This document shows, in pieces, positions 1 through 9,283 of a stretch of DNA of 42,643 nt. Numbering within the stretch: the stretch's first letter is position 1; every line of letters starts with the position of its first letter. Source of the stretch: Nitrosomonas sp. Nm33 (GTDB lineage Bacteria > Pseudomonadota > Gammaproteobacteria > Burkholderiales > Nitrosomonadaceae). The position numbers were made by a program, and so were the translations under genes. The notes beneath the pieces are model-generated. The model saw only the letters and a program-made list of their open reading frames with translations. It made no database searches and had not been told where the DNA came from. The stretch covers positions 1 to 42,643 of the forward strand of contig NZ_FNPJ01000018.1 of the NCBI RefSeq assembly GCF_900107265.1, given 5' to 3'.

Positions 1-404
1 TCAACTGGTAAACCACAACCATCAACCGCCAAATGAATCTTTGTAGTGTTGCCCGCACGGCTTTTCCCGATGGCCTGCGGCTCTTGACCTACCGCGCCCG
101 CACTATGCTGATGCGCTTTAACGTAGCTGCCATCAATAAATTCCCACTCCCAATCTGGATCAATAATCAGTGCCTTGAAAATTCTGCTCCACTTGTTACT
201 TAATGACCAGGCATTGAATCTCTTGTAGATGGAATTCCAGCATCCAAACACCTCAGGTAAGTCTCGCCACGGACAACCAACCCGCATTCGGTATAGCATA
301 CCTTCTACTGTCATGCGCAAATTGCGCTTGTTATAAATCGCTTCTTGACGCAGAATCTTCTCCAGCTTCGACCAGAACTCATCGTTGAGCATCAATCGGG
401 GCAT
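1..404 (-). CDS. IS5-family transposase, partial (3' end beyond the window)
   Basis: Reading leftward from an ATG at 404-402 there is an unbroken frame to the window edge. It encodes an N-terminal IS5-family transposase: a start resembling MPRLMLNDEFWSKLE, then a DUF4096-like region with CPWRDLP, then the first catalytic Asp in the motif FIDGSYVKAHQHS, followed by GKSRAGNTTKIH. Transposases of this family cut and paste the element through a DDE active site. The remaining catalytic Asp and Glu lie outside the window, so activity cannot be judged. The end of the element at about 498 carries a terminal inverted repeat sequence, so this is the start-proximal side of the element. It has inserted into the gene that continues at 499. 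Confidence 0.9.
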   Translation of the reverse strand, partial: MPRLMLNDEFWSKLEKILRQEAIYNKRNLRMTVEGMLYRMRVGCPWRDLPEVFGCWNSIYKRFNAWSLSNKWSRIFKALIIDPDWEWEFIDGSYVKAHQHSAGAVGQEPQAIGKSRAGNTTKIHLAVDGCGLPV

Positions 405-498
405 CGCAAACTCGTTTTATCGGTGGTGTGAGAACACCTCAATATTACGAGTTTGCTTCTATTTATGAAATACTTATCTCAAAACGTCAACAGACCCT
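1..498 (-). mobile_element. IS5-family insertion sequence, right part only
   Basis: The element runs from the window edge to about 498. Read on the minus strand its end begins AGGGTCTGTTGACGTTTTGA, which resembles IS5-family terminal repeats, and about 75 bases of leader precede the transposase ATG. The base after the end is in the sequence CTAG/TAG, compatible with the short target duplications of this family. The other end is not in the window, so the duplication cannot be confirmed. Confidence 0.75.
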
Positions 499-759
499 AG
501 TAGAGTCGGTATTGTAGGAATTTTAGGCCTGTTATATATGACATGGGATCTCACTTCAAATGCTCAACAAAGTATTGCGGAACTTACTTCAAATGCTAAT
601 CAAAATATTGTGACAGCACGCGATCAAATGAAGGATTTTATCGAAAAAATGAATAATTCAGATAAAAAGATCGAATCTCTAGAAGCGCAAATTAAGTCTC
701 TAACTGAATCCTTGAAGGAAGCAAAGAAGAACACAATAAAGAATGCTCGGAAAAAGTAA
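499..759 (+). pseudogene. Membrane-anchored coiled-coil protein gene, 5' end removed by the IS
   Basis: An ATG at 538 starts a 73-residue frame that is almost entirely polar helix rich in Gln, Lys, Glu and Ser, typical of a coiled coil. The same frame is open upstream of that ATG back to the IS junction. There it encodes a hydrophobic stretch, VGIVGILGLLYM, which looks like the end of a transmembrane helix. The natural protein was therefore probably a membrane-anchored coiled-coil protein, and the insertion at about 498 replaced its start. No good ribosome binding site precedes the ATG at 538. The family is not recognised. The next gene begins ten bases after the stop, so the two were probably co-transcribed. 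Confidence 0.55.
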
Positions 760-768
760 TCAAAGAAG

Positions 769-1395
769 ATGACTTGTCGCATCGAAATATGTGGCGGCAT
801 AGCTTCAGGTAAAACTACACTTGCTAATCTATTAGCAAGCCTGAATATCAAACCGATTCTGGAGAATTTCCAAATTAACCCTTTCTGGAAAGCTTTTTAT
901 GCTGACCCAATAGGCACAGCCTTCGAAACAGAAATAACTTTTCTTCTACAGCATTATCATCAAATCAAACTAGCAGGAAAAAGCGAAAGTAAAATAGTTA
1001 GCGATTTTGCTATGTATCTGGATCTTGCCTATGCGCATGTCACACTTCAGGAAGATAAACGCGAAACCTTTCTTTCTGTTTATCGGGAAGTAGAAAAAGA
1101 ACTAGGCGTACCTGCTTTACTTATCCATCTCAAGTGCGATCCTGAAACAGAGTTAAAGCGGATTCGTGAGAGAGGAAGAGATGTCGAAAATTTGATTACT
1201 ATTGAGTACTTACAACAGATAAATACTCAATTAGAGAAAATTCTCATTGAAAAAGCTAATCCACATAAGCTGTTTGTTATTAACAGCGGTTTACTTGATT
1301 TTGCACACGATGAAGACGTAAAACAATCGGTACTTAATAAAATAAACACTTCCTTCTCTTTGGAATTACCAAGACACACAAAAACTTGTGTGTAG
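769..1395 (+). CDS. Deoxynucleoside kinase-like P-loop protein
   Basis: This 208-residue protein has an N-terminal P-loop, GGIASGKTT (residues 9-17), and near residues 133-140 the segment RERGRDVE. The latter corresponds to the Arg-rich LID of deoxyribonucleoside kinases (dCK/dGK family). These enzymes transfer the gamma-phosphate of ATP to the 5'-hydroxyl of deoxynucleosides, a salvage step in the cytoplasm. Length and the spacing between P-loop and LID fit the family. Substrate preference cannot be read from the sequence. Ten bases separate it from the coiled-coil gene upstream, suggesting one transcription unit now cut by the IS. The lower GC than the core genes to the right suggests an acquired segment. 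A related nucleotide kinase is the main alternative. Confidence 0.75.
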   Translation: MTCRIEICGGIASGKTTLANLLASLNIKPILENFQINPFWKAFYADPIGTAFETEITFLLQHYHQIKLAGKSESKIVSDFAMYLDLAYAHVTLQEDKRETFLSVYREVEKELGVPALLIHLKCDPETELKRIRERGRDVENLITIEYLQQINTQLEKILIEKANPHKLFVINSGLLDFAHDEDVKQSVLNKINTSFSLELPRHTKTCV

Positions 1396-1455
1396 TGGCA
1401 GGAATTTTGTGCGCTGATGTTAATTAAAATCTTAGTTCAGTGTATTCGAAAATTA

Positions 1456-1484
1456 TTCAAATTGCATTGTTTCAGACATATAAT
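1456..1484 (+). promoter_or_regulatory. Candidate sigma-70 promoter for the gene at 1520
   Basis: A consensus -10 box TATAAT at 1479-1484 is preceded at 17-bp spacing by TTCAAA (1456-1461), matching four of six -35 positions. It lies 36 bases upstream of the start codon at 1520. Seen in sequence only. Confidence 0.4.
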
Positions 1485-1519
1485 TTTAGTTGAACATTTA
1501 CTATGCGTAGGGAGTATCG

Positions 1520-1897
1520 ATGAGTAATTATGCAATTGTCTCAACCAAGCAAGAACTTGAAAAAGCGCTTGAGCGTAAAATAGACATGATAATTGTTACT
1601 GACCCTGAACTTGCTCGTAACATTAAAAATGTTAAATACGCTTCTAGAGCAGCCTTAACAACTGCGATCGCAGCAATTGGGGTAGCTGCAACAAACTTCT
1701 GGAATCCTGTTGGCTGGAGTGCAGGCTTTGTTGGGGCTGTTGCTGGTGGTTCAACGATAGCTGCTATTGTTGCTTTAGGCCTTGGTGCATCGTTAATCTG
1801 GGGTATTTACAACGATTACAACATCAAAGCAAAAGGAAAAATAACTATGCCTTATGGTACCGAAGTTGAAGGTGAAATAATTTTAGAGAAAAACTAA
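1520..1897 (+). CDS. Hypothetical small membrane protein
   Basis: The 125-residue product is not recognised. The ATG at 1520 follows a ribosome binding site (GTAGGGAG). The first 45 residues are polar and may form a small folded cap. Residues about 47-100 are Ala/Gly-rich and hydrophobic, with two likely membrane helices separated by a short turn containing NFWNPVGW, and with small-residue repeats such as GFVGAVAGG. The last 25 residues are a polar tail. The helical hairpin with Gly/Ala spacing could be a membrane-inserting or oligomerising hairpin, but no function can be assigned. It stands alone, downstream of the kinase-like gene. Confidence 0.65.
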   Translation: MSNYAIVSTKQELEKALERKIDMIIVTDPELARNIKNVKYASRAALTTAIAAIGVAATNFWNPVGWSAGFVGAVAGGSTIAAIVALGLGASLIWGIYNDYNIKAKGKITMPYGTEVEGEIILEKN

Positions 1898-2366
1898 TGG
1901 AAAGCTAGTTTGGAAAGTTTAGTAGAGTATCTAATATGTCCATATAAAACCAATAAATTAGTCTGTTAATCATGCGGGTGGAATTCTATTATTTTCCAAC
2001 GAAGTGGCGCACTTGTTTGCCTTAACGTATGTTCATCCTGTGGCAGTGAGAGTCTGCAGCATATTTTACTGGTCGCATGGAAAGCTTTATCGCAAGCCCA
2101 GCGTTTTCTACACTGGTTTTTTATTAAAGGGAAATTGACTTTGCCCAACAAATCATTGCACATGACCTCCTGCCAGTGTCACTTTGCGTCACCAGCCAAC
2201 CGGAAGGTGAATTTAGCGTTAGTCTGATGAGGAGATCACAATGTTGGAATCAGCGAAATGCCATTCTTTGGTGTGTATCTTCATCAGCGTGTATGAATAT
2301 TGCAATCGATCATCAGCGCATGCTACATGATATTCGAGGAGCCAAAGATTCTGGAGACTGGGTAAA
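1898..2366. other. Gene-poor stretch
   Basis: No convincing gene is seen. A frame stays open from about 1985 to 2226 on the plus strand and includes Cys-Gly-Ser-Glu and Trp/Phe-rich segments. It has no start signal and no recognisable family, and it may be a decayed transposase or other relic. Confidence 0.4.
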
Positions 2367-2425
2367 GTGGTACCAGTAAAACTGGACAAGTAGCTAAGCT
2401 CTGACAATGCTAATTGAAGAGAGCA

Positions 2426-2783
2426 ATGACCATTAGCAAGAAACGTAAACAATATTCAGCGGAATTCAAGGCAAAAGAGATATTAGCAGCGATACGTGGG
2501 ATGAAACATAACTACAATTGGTAGCTCATTATAGGGCGCACCGACATCACCGATATAAATAGTTGGAGACGACTATTGATCAATTAACGGTGGAACGCGA
2601 TATTTTAGCCAGAAAGTTCAATCATTAAGTCTTGCAAAGTGCAAGATAATGATTGAATTCCACAGCAAGCCGAGTCGATCCCACCAATGTCAATTATTGA
2701 ATCTGACACACTCAATCTATTACTCTCAGCCTCAACCATCAAACGGTATTGAACTGATTTTGTTGCGGAAGATGGATGAGTAA
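2426..2783 (+). pseudogene. IS3-family transposase relic (orfA and start of orfB)
   Basis: Three broken pieces of an IS3-family two-gene transposase are visible. At 2426-2524 a frame begins MTISKKRKQYSAEFKAKEIL and ends at a TAG, the helix-turn-helix start of OrfA. At about 2562-2628 another frame reads IDQLTVERDILARKF, the leucine-zipper end of OrfA. At 2649-2783 a 44-codon frame beginning MIEFHSKPSRSHQCQLL with a YYSQP motif is the start of OrfB, stopped by TAA before the DDE catalytic domain. The piece upstream containing AAAACTGGACAAG (about 2378-2391) resembles the usual outer end of such elements. The relic cannot make transposase and marks an old insertion in front of the restriction operon. 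Confidence 0.8.
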
Positions 2784-3011
2784 AACCTGAATTCATTGAA
2801 TATCATCCTGCCCATGTCCAAGAATTAAGCGATATTAATCGCCGTATTTACTGCCACCCCAGTACGCTTACTCGAATGTTAAAAAATGATACAAGTATTA
2901 GTGATTATTTAACTGTGTGGGAAAAAGACATCAATGTAATTCCATTTTGACACAGAAGCGGAATTATAAAATTGCTACTATTTTTAAAATTTATTCCTGG
3001 AATAACATAGC

Positions 3012-4583
3012 ATGGCAAAAACAACTGCAAAAAATCAAAAAAATTTTGAAGAATCACTCTGGGAATCAGCCAACAAACTGCGCGGCAGCGTTGAACCATC
3101 GGAATACAGGCACGTTGTGCTGAGTTTGATCTTCCTGAAATTCGTCAGCGACACTTTCGAAGCACGGCGCAAGGAGATCATTGCCGAATATGGCGAGTAA
3201 TACGTCGATAACGATGCGTTTTACACCATGAAGAACGTGTTCTATTTACCGGAAGACTCGCGCTGGAGCTACATTCTCAAATACGCCAAGCAGGACGATA
3301 TTGCAGTCAAGATTGACACTGCTCTGCACGACATCGAAAAGAAAAACAAAGCGCTGGCGGGCGCATTGACGGACAACTACTTTTCCCGGTTGGATTTGGA
3401 AGTCAGCAAGCTGGCAGCCTTGCTCGACGAAATCAACAACATCCAGACTATCAACAGCCAGCATGAAGACGTGGTGGGTCGGGTGTACGAATACTTCCTG
3501 GGCAAATTTGCGCTGGCGGAAGGTAAAGGCAAGGGTGAGTTCTATACGCCCAAGAGCATCGTCAACCTGATTGCCGAAATGATCGAACCCTACAAAGGCA
3601 AGATTTACGACCCTTGTTGCGGTTCGGGCGGTATGTTTGTGCAGTCGATGAAGTTTGTCGATAGCCACAAAGGCAACCGCAAGGATGTTTCCATCTATGG
3701 GCAGGAACAAACCACCACCACCTACAAACTGGCGAAAATGAACCTTGCCATTCGCGGGATTGCCGCCAACTTGGGCGCGGCCGCGCGGGATACCTTTACC
3801 AAAGACCAGCATCCCGATTTGAAAGCCGATTTCATCATGGCCAATCCGCCGTTCAATCAAAAAGCTTGGCGGGCAGACAATGAACTGGTAAACGATCCGC
3901 GTTGGGATGGCTTTGAAACCCCGTCGACCGGCAACGCCAACTATGGCTGGATTTTGCACATGGTATCCAAGCTTTCGGAAAACGGCGTGGCGGGTTTCAT
4001 TTTGGCGAATGGCGCCTTATCCGGTGATGGCACTGAAAAAGCCATCCGCAAAGCCCTGCTGGAAAAGCATTTGGTGGAAGCCATTGCCGTTTTGCCGATG
4101 CGAATGTTTTATACTACCGATATCAGCGTGACCTTGTGGATACTCAACCGCAACAAAAAAGCCCATACCGTACCCCACGGCGACCTAACCCGACATTATC
4201 GTAATCGAGAACAGGAAGTGCTGTTTCTAGATTTAAGAAAAATCGGTGAGCCGTTCGAGAAAAAATACGTTCAGCTCTCCGAACAACACATCAAAGATAT
4301 TGCCAATACTTTTCACACGAGGCAGGAAACCCGCGCAACCGATGAATACCAGAATATCCCCGAATATTGCTACTCGGCAACCTTGGAAGAAATCCGCGCC
4401 AAGGATTATTCTCTGGTTCCCAGCAAATACATTGAATTCATCAACCGCGACGAAAATATCGACTTTGACGAAAAAATGACGCAGTTACAAAGCGGATTCG
4501 CTGAATTGCTGAAAGCCGAAGACCAATCGAAACAGGAGTTGCTCAACGTATTCAAGGAATTGGGTTATGCGATCGAACTATAA
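3012..4583 (+). pseudogene. hsdM: Type I restriction-modification DNA methyltransferase subunit, interrupted by one stop codon
   Basis: HsdM transfers methyl groups to adenine N6 within the bipartite site chosen by HsdS and is also needed for restriction. The reading frame runs from the ATG at 3012 to 4583 (523 codons) but holds one in-frame TAA at 3198-3200, codon 63. The text before (RRKEIIAEYGE) and after (YVDNDAFYTMKNVFY) continues the HsdM N-terminal domain without loss, so a single C-to-T change in a CAA codon explains it. The SAM-binding motif DPCCGSGG (about 200-207) and catalytic NPPF (about 278-281) are intact. Reinitiation at the ATG 3228 would give 451 residues lacking the N-terminal helical domain, but no ribosome binding site precedes it. 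It overlaps hsdS by 17 bases. A sequencing error is possible. Confidence 0.9.
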
Positions 4584-5724
4584 GCGTATCGGTCAATTTG
4601 TCCGCCAAGTCAATAACCGCAATACAGGACTGTCTGTTGTTGACTTGAAAGGGATCAGTATCAACAAACAGTTCATGCCATCCGTAGCCAATATTAATGG
4701 TACTGATTTATCGACCTACAAACTTGTTGGCAAAAATCAGTTTGCTTACAACCCCATGCACGTTGGTCGCGATGAAGTGCTGCCAATCTCTTTGCTTGAA
4801 GCCGATGAATCCGTTATCGTCTCGCCAGCTTACGTTGTGTTTGAAATTGTTGAGCCGGAATTGTTATTACCGGAATATTTGATGATGTGGTTTCGTAGGC
4901 CGGAGTTTGACCGTAATGCCTGGTTTACGACGGATAGCAGCGTGCGTGGTGGATTTAATTGGGATGATTTCTGCGACATAACATTACCCGTGCCGCATCC
5001 CGACAAACAGCGTGAAATCGTCCGCGAATACAACACCATTGTCGAGCGGATTAAACTCAAAGAACAACTGATTCAAAAGCTGGAAGAGACTGCAGAAGCT
5101 CTCTATCGTCATTTGTTTTCTGAGGAACAACAAGTTAAAAAATTACAAGAGTTGTGCGCTCTTATAACTGATGGAAAACATGGGGATTGCAAAAACCAAG
5201 ACAACTCTGGCTATTATTTCCTCAGTGTAAAGGATATATGCGATGGTGATGTAATTTATGAAAATGCTAGGCAGATTATTAAGAGTGATTTTGATGAGAC
5301 TCATAGAAGAACAAAATTTTCTGCTGGCGATATTCTTCTTTCAAATAGTGGAACTATTGGGCGTATAGCGATACTGAAAAATACTCCTGAAACAACTAAG
5401 TCTACATGTCAAAAAAGCGTGGCAATACTAAAGCCTCTGGAAAATGTAAGCAGTAGTTGTTTTATGTACTGTTTATTAAAATACAATCTCTCTAAGCTAA
5501 TAGAGTTAGCTGGCGGCACTTCACAATCAAATTTATTACTTGGTGATTTAAAAAGGTTTGAAGTGCCTTATCCCAGTTATCAATCAGTTACATATTTTGA
5601 GGAATTAGCTTCTCCAGTTTTTGCTTTAGTACATTCAAATCAACAGCAAAATAAGATTTTGAGAAAATTAAAAAACATTATTCTCTCCCGTATTTCTGTT
5701 CAGTTTGTGGCAACTGCAACATGA
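4567..5724 (+). CDS. hsdS: Type I restriction-modification specificity subunit
   Basis: HsdS recognises the bipartite DNA target and holds two HsdM and two HsdR subunits. The 385-residue product shows the usual order: a first target recognition domain (about 1-145), a conserved helical spacer (about 146-185, containing PDKQREIVREY and a Leu/Lys-rich coiled coil), a second recognition domain (about 190-340, starting LQELCALITDGKHGD) and a final helix. The start overlaps the last 17 bases of hsdM, and the stop overlaps the hsdR start as ATGA, so translation is coupled. The second recognition domain (about 5140-5650) is visibly richer in A and T than the first half and than hsdR. This suggests that this domain was exchanged by recombination. 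The specificity cannot be predicted. Confidence 0.93.
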   Translation: MRSNYKRIGQFVRQVNNRNTGLSVVDLKGISINKQFMPSVANINGTDLSTYKLVGKNQFAYNPMHVGRDEVLPISLLEADESVIVSPAYVVFEIVEPELLLPEYLMMWFRRPEFDRNAWFTTDSSVRGGFNWDDFCDITLPVPHPDKQREIVREYNTIVERIKLKEQLIQKLEETAEALYRHLFSEEQQVKKLQELCALITDGKHGDCKNQDNSGYYFLSVKDICDGDVIYENARQIIKSDFDETHRRTKFSAGDILLSNSGTIGRIAILKNTPETTKSTCQKSVAILKPLENVSSSCFMYCLLKYNLSKLIELAGGTSQSNLLLGDLKRFEVPYPSYQSVTYFEELASPVFALVHSNQQQNKILRKLKNIILSRISVQFVATAT

Positions 5725-8700
5725 AATTCACCGAAGAACGCCTAGAACAAGCCATCATCGAATTGCTCGCCAAGGAGTCCATTTCCCACATTCACGGAGA
5801 GACTTTGCAGCGTAATTTTGAAGAAGTTCTAATTCAAAGTGATTTGCGTGAATTTCTGGCCAAACAATACGCTGACGACGGCATTACACCCAACGAAATC
5901 AATGCCGTCATCCGCCAATTGTCGGCTTTTCCCGGCTCGGATTTATACGAATCCAACAAGGTCATCATGAAAATGGTTTCCGATGGCTTTTTGTTAAAGC
6001 GCGAAAACCGTAGTCAAAAAGATTTATACATTCAACTGATCGATTATTCCGCAGCAGACTGTAACTGCTATAAGGTGGTCAATCAGTTGGAAATTCAGGG
6101 CCTTGAAACCCGCATCCCCGATGCGATTTTGTACACCAACGGTTTACCGCTGGTGGTGTTTGAGTTCAAAAGCGCGATCCGCGAAGAAGCAAACATTTAT
6201 GATGCCTATGTGCAACTGACTACCCGCTATCGGCGCGATATTCCGGAGTTATTTAAATACAATGCGCTGTGCGTGATTAGCGATGGCGTGAATAACAAGA
6301 CTGGTTCATTTTTCGCGCCGTACGAGTTCTTTTATGCCTGGCGCAAGATCACTGGCGATGAGGCGTTAGACAAGGATGGCATTGATTCACTTTATACCTT
6401 GGTGCATGGTTTGCTTAACCGGCAACGCTTGCGCGAGGTGATCCGGCATTTTGTGTTTTTCCCGGATACTTCCAAAAAAGACGAGAAAATCGTTTGCCGT
6501 TATCCGCAGTATTACGCGGCTACCAAGCTGTATCAAAGTATCATGCAACATCGCAAGCCGTTGGGTGACGGTAAGGGCGGCACGTATTTCGGTGCAACCG
6601 GCTGCGGCAAGAGTTACACCATGCTGTTTTTGACTCGCTTATTGATGAAAAGTGTGGATTTTTCCAGCCCGACCATCGTGTTGATTACCGACCGTACCGA
6701 TTTGGAGGATCAATTATCCGGGCAATTTACTAATGCCAAAGGCTATATCGGTGATGAAACAGTCATCAGCGTGGAAAGCCGCGCCCATTTGCGTGAACTG
6801 TTAAAAGGCCGTAACAGCGGCGGGGTGTTTTTAACCACCATCCACAAGTTCACTGAAGATACCGAGTTACTGACCGAGCGGGATAATGTGATTTGCATTT
6901 CTGACGAGGCACACCGTAGCCAGATCAACCTGGATCAAAAAATCCGTATCACCGAAAAAGGCGTGAAACGGACTTACGGCTTTGCCAAGTATCTGCACGA
7001 TTCCTTGCCCAATGCGACGTTCGTTGGTTTTACCGGCACGCCGATTGATGCCACGCTGGATGTATTCGGCGAGGTGGTGGACAGCTACACCATGACCGAA
7101 TCGGTGCAGGATGAAATTACCGTGCGCATCGTGTACGAAGGCCGTGCGGCCAAGGTGTTGCTGGATAATGATAAGCTCAAGGCTATTGAAGACTATTATC
7201 AGGAATGCTCCGAAGATGGTGCCAGCGATTATCAGATTGAAGCTAGCAAAAAAGTGTCAGCCAATATGAATGCGATTCTGGGCGATCCCAGCCGCATCAA
7301 AGCTTTGGTCAAGGATTTTATCGAGCATTATGAAAACCGGATTGCCGAGGGCGCAACAATCAAAGGCAAAGCGATTTTTGTTTCCAGTAGCCGCCAGATT
7401 GCCTATGCGCTGCATCAGGAAGTGATTGCTTTACGCCCGGAGTGGGCGGAAATCAAAACATGCGAGGACGGTAGCGAACTGAGCGAAAAAGAACGGAAGG
7501 ACATCAAACCGATGGAGCGAATTAAGCTGGTGATGACTCGCAACAAGGATGATGACAAACCGCTGTACGATTTGCTAGGTAATAAGGATTACCGCAAGGA
7601 ACTGGATCGACAGTTTAAAAATGCTAAGTCCAATTTCAAAATCGCTATTGTGGTAGATATGTGGCTGACCGGTTTTGATGTGCCATTTCTGGACACGATT
7701 TACATCGACAAACCGGTGCAACGGCATAACCTGATTCAGACCATTTCCCGTGTCAATCGCAAGTTTGAGGACAAGGATAAAGGCTTGGTGGTGGACTATA
7801 TCGGCATCAAAAAGCAGATGAATTTGGCGCTGGCGCATTATAACAAAGCTGACAGCCAGAATTTTGAGCAAATCGAACAATCAGTTATCGTGGTTAAAGA
7901 CCACCTGGATTTACTGGGCAAAATCTTTCATAAATTCGACAGCAGGCCTTATTTTCAAGGTGATTCTTTGGAACAACTGCATTGCCTGAATATGGCAGCC
8001 GAATTCGTGCAAGTAACCAGCGAGATTGAAAAGCGCTTTATGTATCTAGTGCAACGCTTGAAAGCGGCATATGACATTTGTTGTGGTCATGAAAAGATTA
8101 CCCACGAGGAACGCGACCAAATTCATTTTTTTATAGCCGTGCGCTCCATTGTCTTCAAACTGACCAAGGGCGATGCACCAGATACGGCACAAATGAACGC
8201 CAAAGTTAAAGAAATGATTCAAGCTGCTTTGCAAAGTGATGGCGTGGAAGAAATCTTTAAGATGGGTGAAGCGCAAGGGGAAATCGATTTGTTCAACGAT
8301 GATTTTTTGGCGAAGCTCGACAAAATCAAATTACCCAACACCAAAATCAAGGTGTTGCAACAACTATTAGCCAAGGCGATTGTAGATTTCAAGAAGGTCA
8401 ACAAGGCTCAAGGGATGGATTTTTCCAAGCGCTTCAAAGCATTGGTGGACAAATACAACGAGCGCAAAGAACAGGATGTTTTAGTCAGTAATGTTCTGGA
8501 AGATTTCACCGATGAAATCATCGATTTGGTCCGCGCCTTGCAGAATGAGAAAGCTTCGTTTGAAGATTTGGGTATCGATTTGGAAGACAAAGCGTTTTAT
8601 GACATTCTCAAATTATTGGCTAAAAAATACGATTTTGAGTACCCGGAAGACAAGCTGGTTAAATTGGCAAAAGCTGTTCGTGCTGTGGTTGACGATAAAG

Positions 8701-8864
8701 CTAAATATACAGACTGGAATCAACGTGATGACATCAAGGCAGAATTGAAAGTCAGCTTGATTATTTTATTGGCGGAGCATGGTTATCCCCCAGTGGATAG
8801 GGATGAGGTTTACATGGAAATTTTCGAACAGGCGGCGAATTTCAAGAAGCATCGGGCCGCTTAG
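5721..8864 (+). CDS. hsdR: Type I restriction endonuclease motor/nuclease subunit (EcoR124-like)
   Basis: HsdR translocates DNA with ATP and cuts it at a distance from unmethylated sites. At 1047 residues it matches the EcoR124-type (IC) subunits. A PD-(D/E)xK nuclease is seen as Asp near residue 134 and EFK at about 148-150. A superfamily 2 motor follows, with Walker A GATGCGKS near 290-298, the DEAH box SDEAHRSQ near 395, motif III FTGTP and motif VI QTISRVNR. The C-terminal third is helical and typical of subunit assembly. The ATG overlaps the hsdS stop by four bases. The gene is intact, but because HsdM is broken the complex is probably not assembled. An intact nuclease beside a dead methylase is tolerable because type I cleavage needs HsdM. 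Confidence 0.96.
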   Translation: MKFTEERLEQAIIELLAKESISHIHGETLQRNFEEVLIQSDLREFLAKQYADDGITPNEINAVIRQLSAFPGSDLYESNKVIMKMVSDGFLLKRENRSQKDLYIQLIDYSAADCNCYKVVNQLEIQGLETRIPDAILYTNGLPLVVFEFKSAIREEANIYDAYVQLTTRYRRDIPELFKYNALCVISDGVNNKTGSFFAPYEFFYAWRKITGDEALDKDGIDSLYTLVHGLLNRQRLREVIRHFVFFPDTSKKDEKIVCRYPQYYAATKLYQSIMQHRKPLGDGKGGTYFGATGCGKSYTMLFLTRLLMKSVDFSSPTIVLITDRTDLEDQLSGQFTNAKGYIGDETVISVESRAHLRELLKGRNSGGVFLTTIHKFTEDTELLTERDNVICISDEAHRSQINLDQKIRITEKGVKRTYGFAKYLHDSLPNATFVGFTGTPIDATLDVFGEVVDSYTMTESVQDEITVRIVYEGRAAKVLLDNDKLKAIEDYYQECSEDGASDYQIEASKKVSANMNAILGDPSRIKALVKDFIEHYENRIAEGATIKGKAIFVSSSRQIAYALHQEVIALRPEWAEIKTCEDGSELSEKERKDIKPMERIKLVMTRNKDDDKPLYDLLGNKDYRKELDRQFKNAKSNFKIAIVVDMWLTGFDVPFLDTIYIDKPVQRHNLIQTISRVNRKFEDKDKGLVVDYIGIKKQMNLALAHYNKADSQNFEQIEQSVIVVKDHLDLLGKIFHKFDSRPYFQGDSLEQLHCLNMAAEFVQVTSEIEKRFMYLVQRLKAAYDICCGHEKITHEERDQIHFFIAVRSIVFKLTKGDAPDTAQMNAKVKEMIQAALQSDGVEEIFKMGEAQGEIDLFNDDFLAKLDKIKLPNTKIKVLQQLLAKAIVDFKKVNKAQGMDFSKRFKALVDKYNERKEQDVLVSNVLEDFTDEIIDLVRALQNEKASFEDLGIDLEDKAFYDILKLLAKKYDFEYPEDKLVKLAKAVRAVVDDKAKYTDWNQRDDIKAELKVSLIILLAEHGYPPVDRDEVYMEIFEQAANFKKHRAA

Positions 8865-9283
8865 ATCTCACAAATTACAATGCGGTTAAATTTTAATTTG
8901 AAAATTCAAATTACTTATTTTTAAGCCTCTTGAATCAGGACTCATAAATCGAGTTAAAAATGATCGTAACGTTAGATGCTTACGAATTCATTAGTAATTC
9001 CTTTGTTTGCTCCAATAGCTCTTTACACACTCCATATTCGGATCATCGCAGCATTTCCTTTCATAAATTGTATTCCAAACTTGAATCCACGTGCTAATCA
9101 GACTACCAAAGTATCAAAAGTCTTTTATTTGCGATAGGTAAATGTACAAAAATTTACAAGAAAGCAGCTATTCGATGCACTGCTCATCTTCCCTAACTAT
9201 CACCTTTAATCACATAAGGTAGCAATATAGTAGCAATGTGTTTTATGTAAGATATTTAAAAACACATAATTGTCTGATTTTAT
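8865..9283. other. Intergenic stretch between hsdR and tRNA-Arg
   Basis: No gene is supported. A perfect 8-bp inverted repeat, AATTTGAA/TTCAAATT at 8895-8912, followed by ACTTATTTTT, may be a weak terminator for hsdR. On the minus strand at about 8993-9112 a 40-codon frame without a start is rich in Trp, Cys and Lys and is not recognised. Close to the tRNA 3' end, two spaced copies of GTAGCAAT (9219-9238) resemble short repeats often seen between a tRNA and an island integrase, but no integrase is present. Confidence 0.35.
8895..8921 (+). terminator. Possible weak terminator of the hsd operon
   Basis: An AT-only hairpin with an 8-bp stem and a 2-base loop (8895-8912) lies 30 bases after the hsdR stop and is followed by a T-rich tract ending TATTTTT. 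The stem is weak, so the call is tentative. Confidence 0.3.

Noticed and set aside
3246..3959. 237-codon minus-strand frame
   Set aside because: Lies wholly inside hsdM on the opposite strand, with no family features or ribosome binding site.
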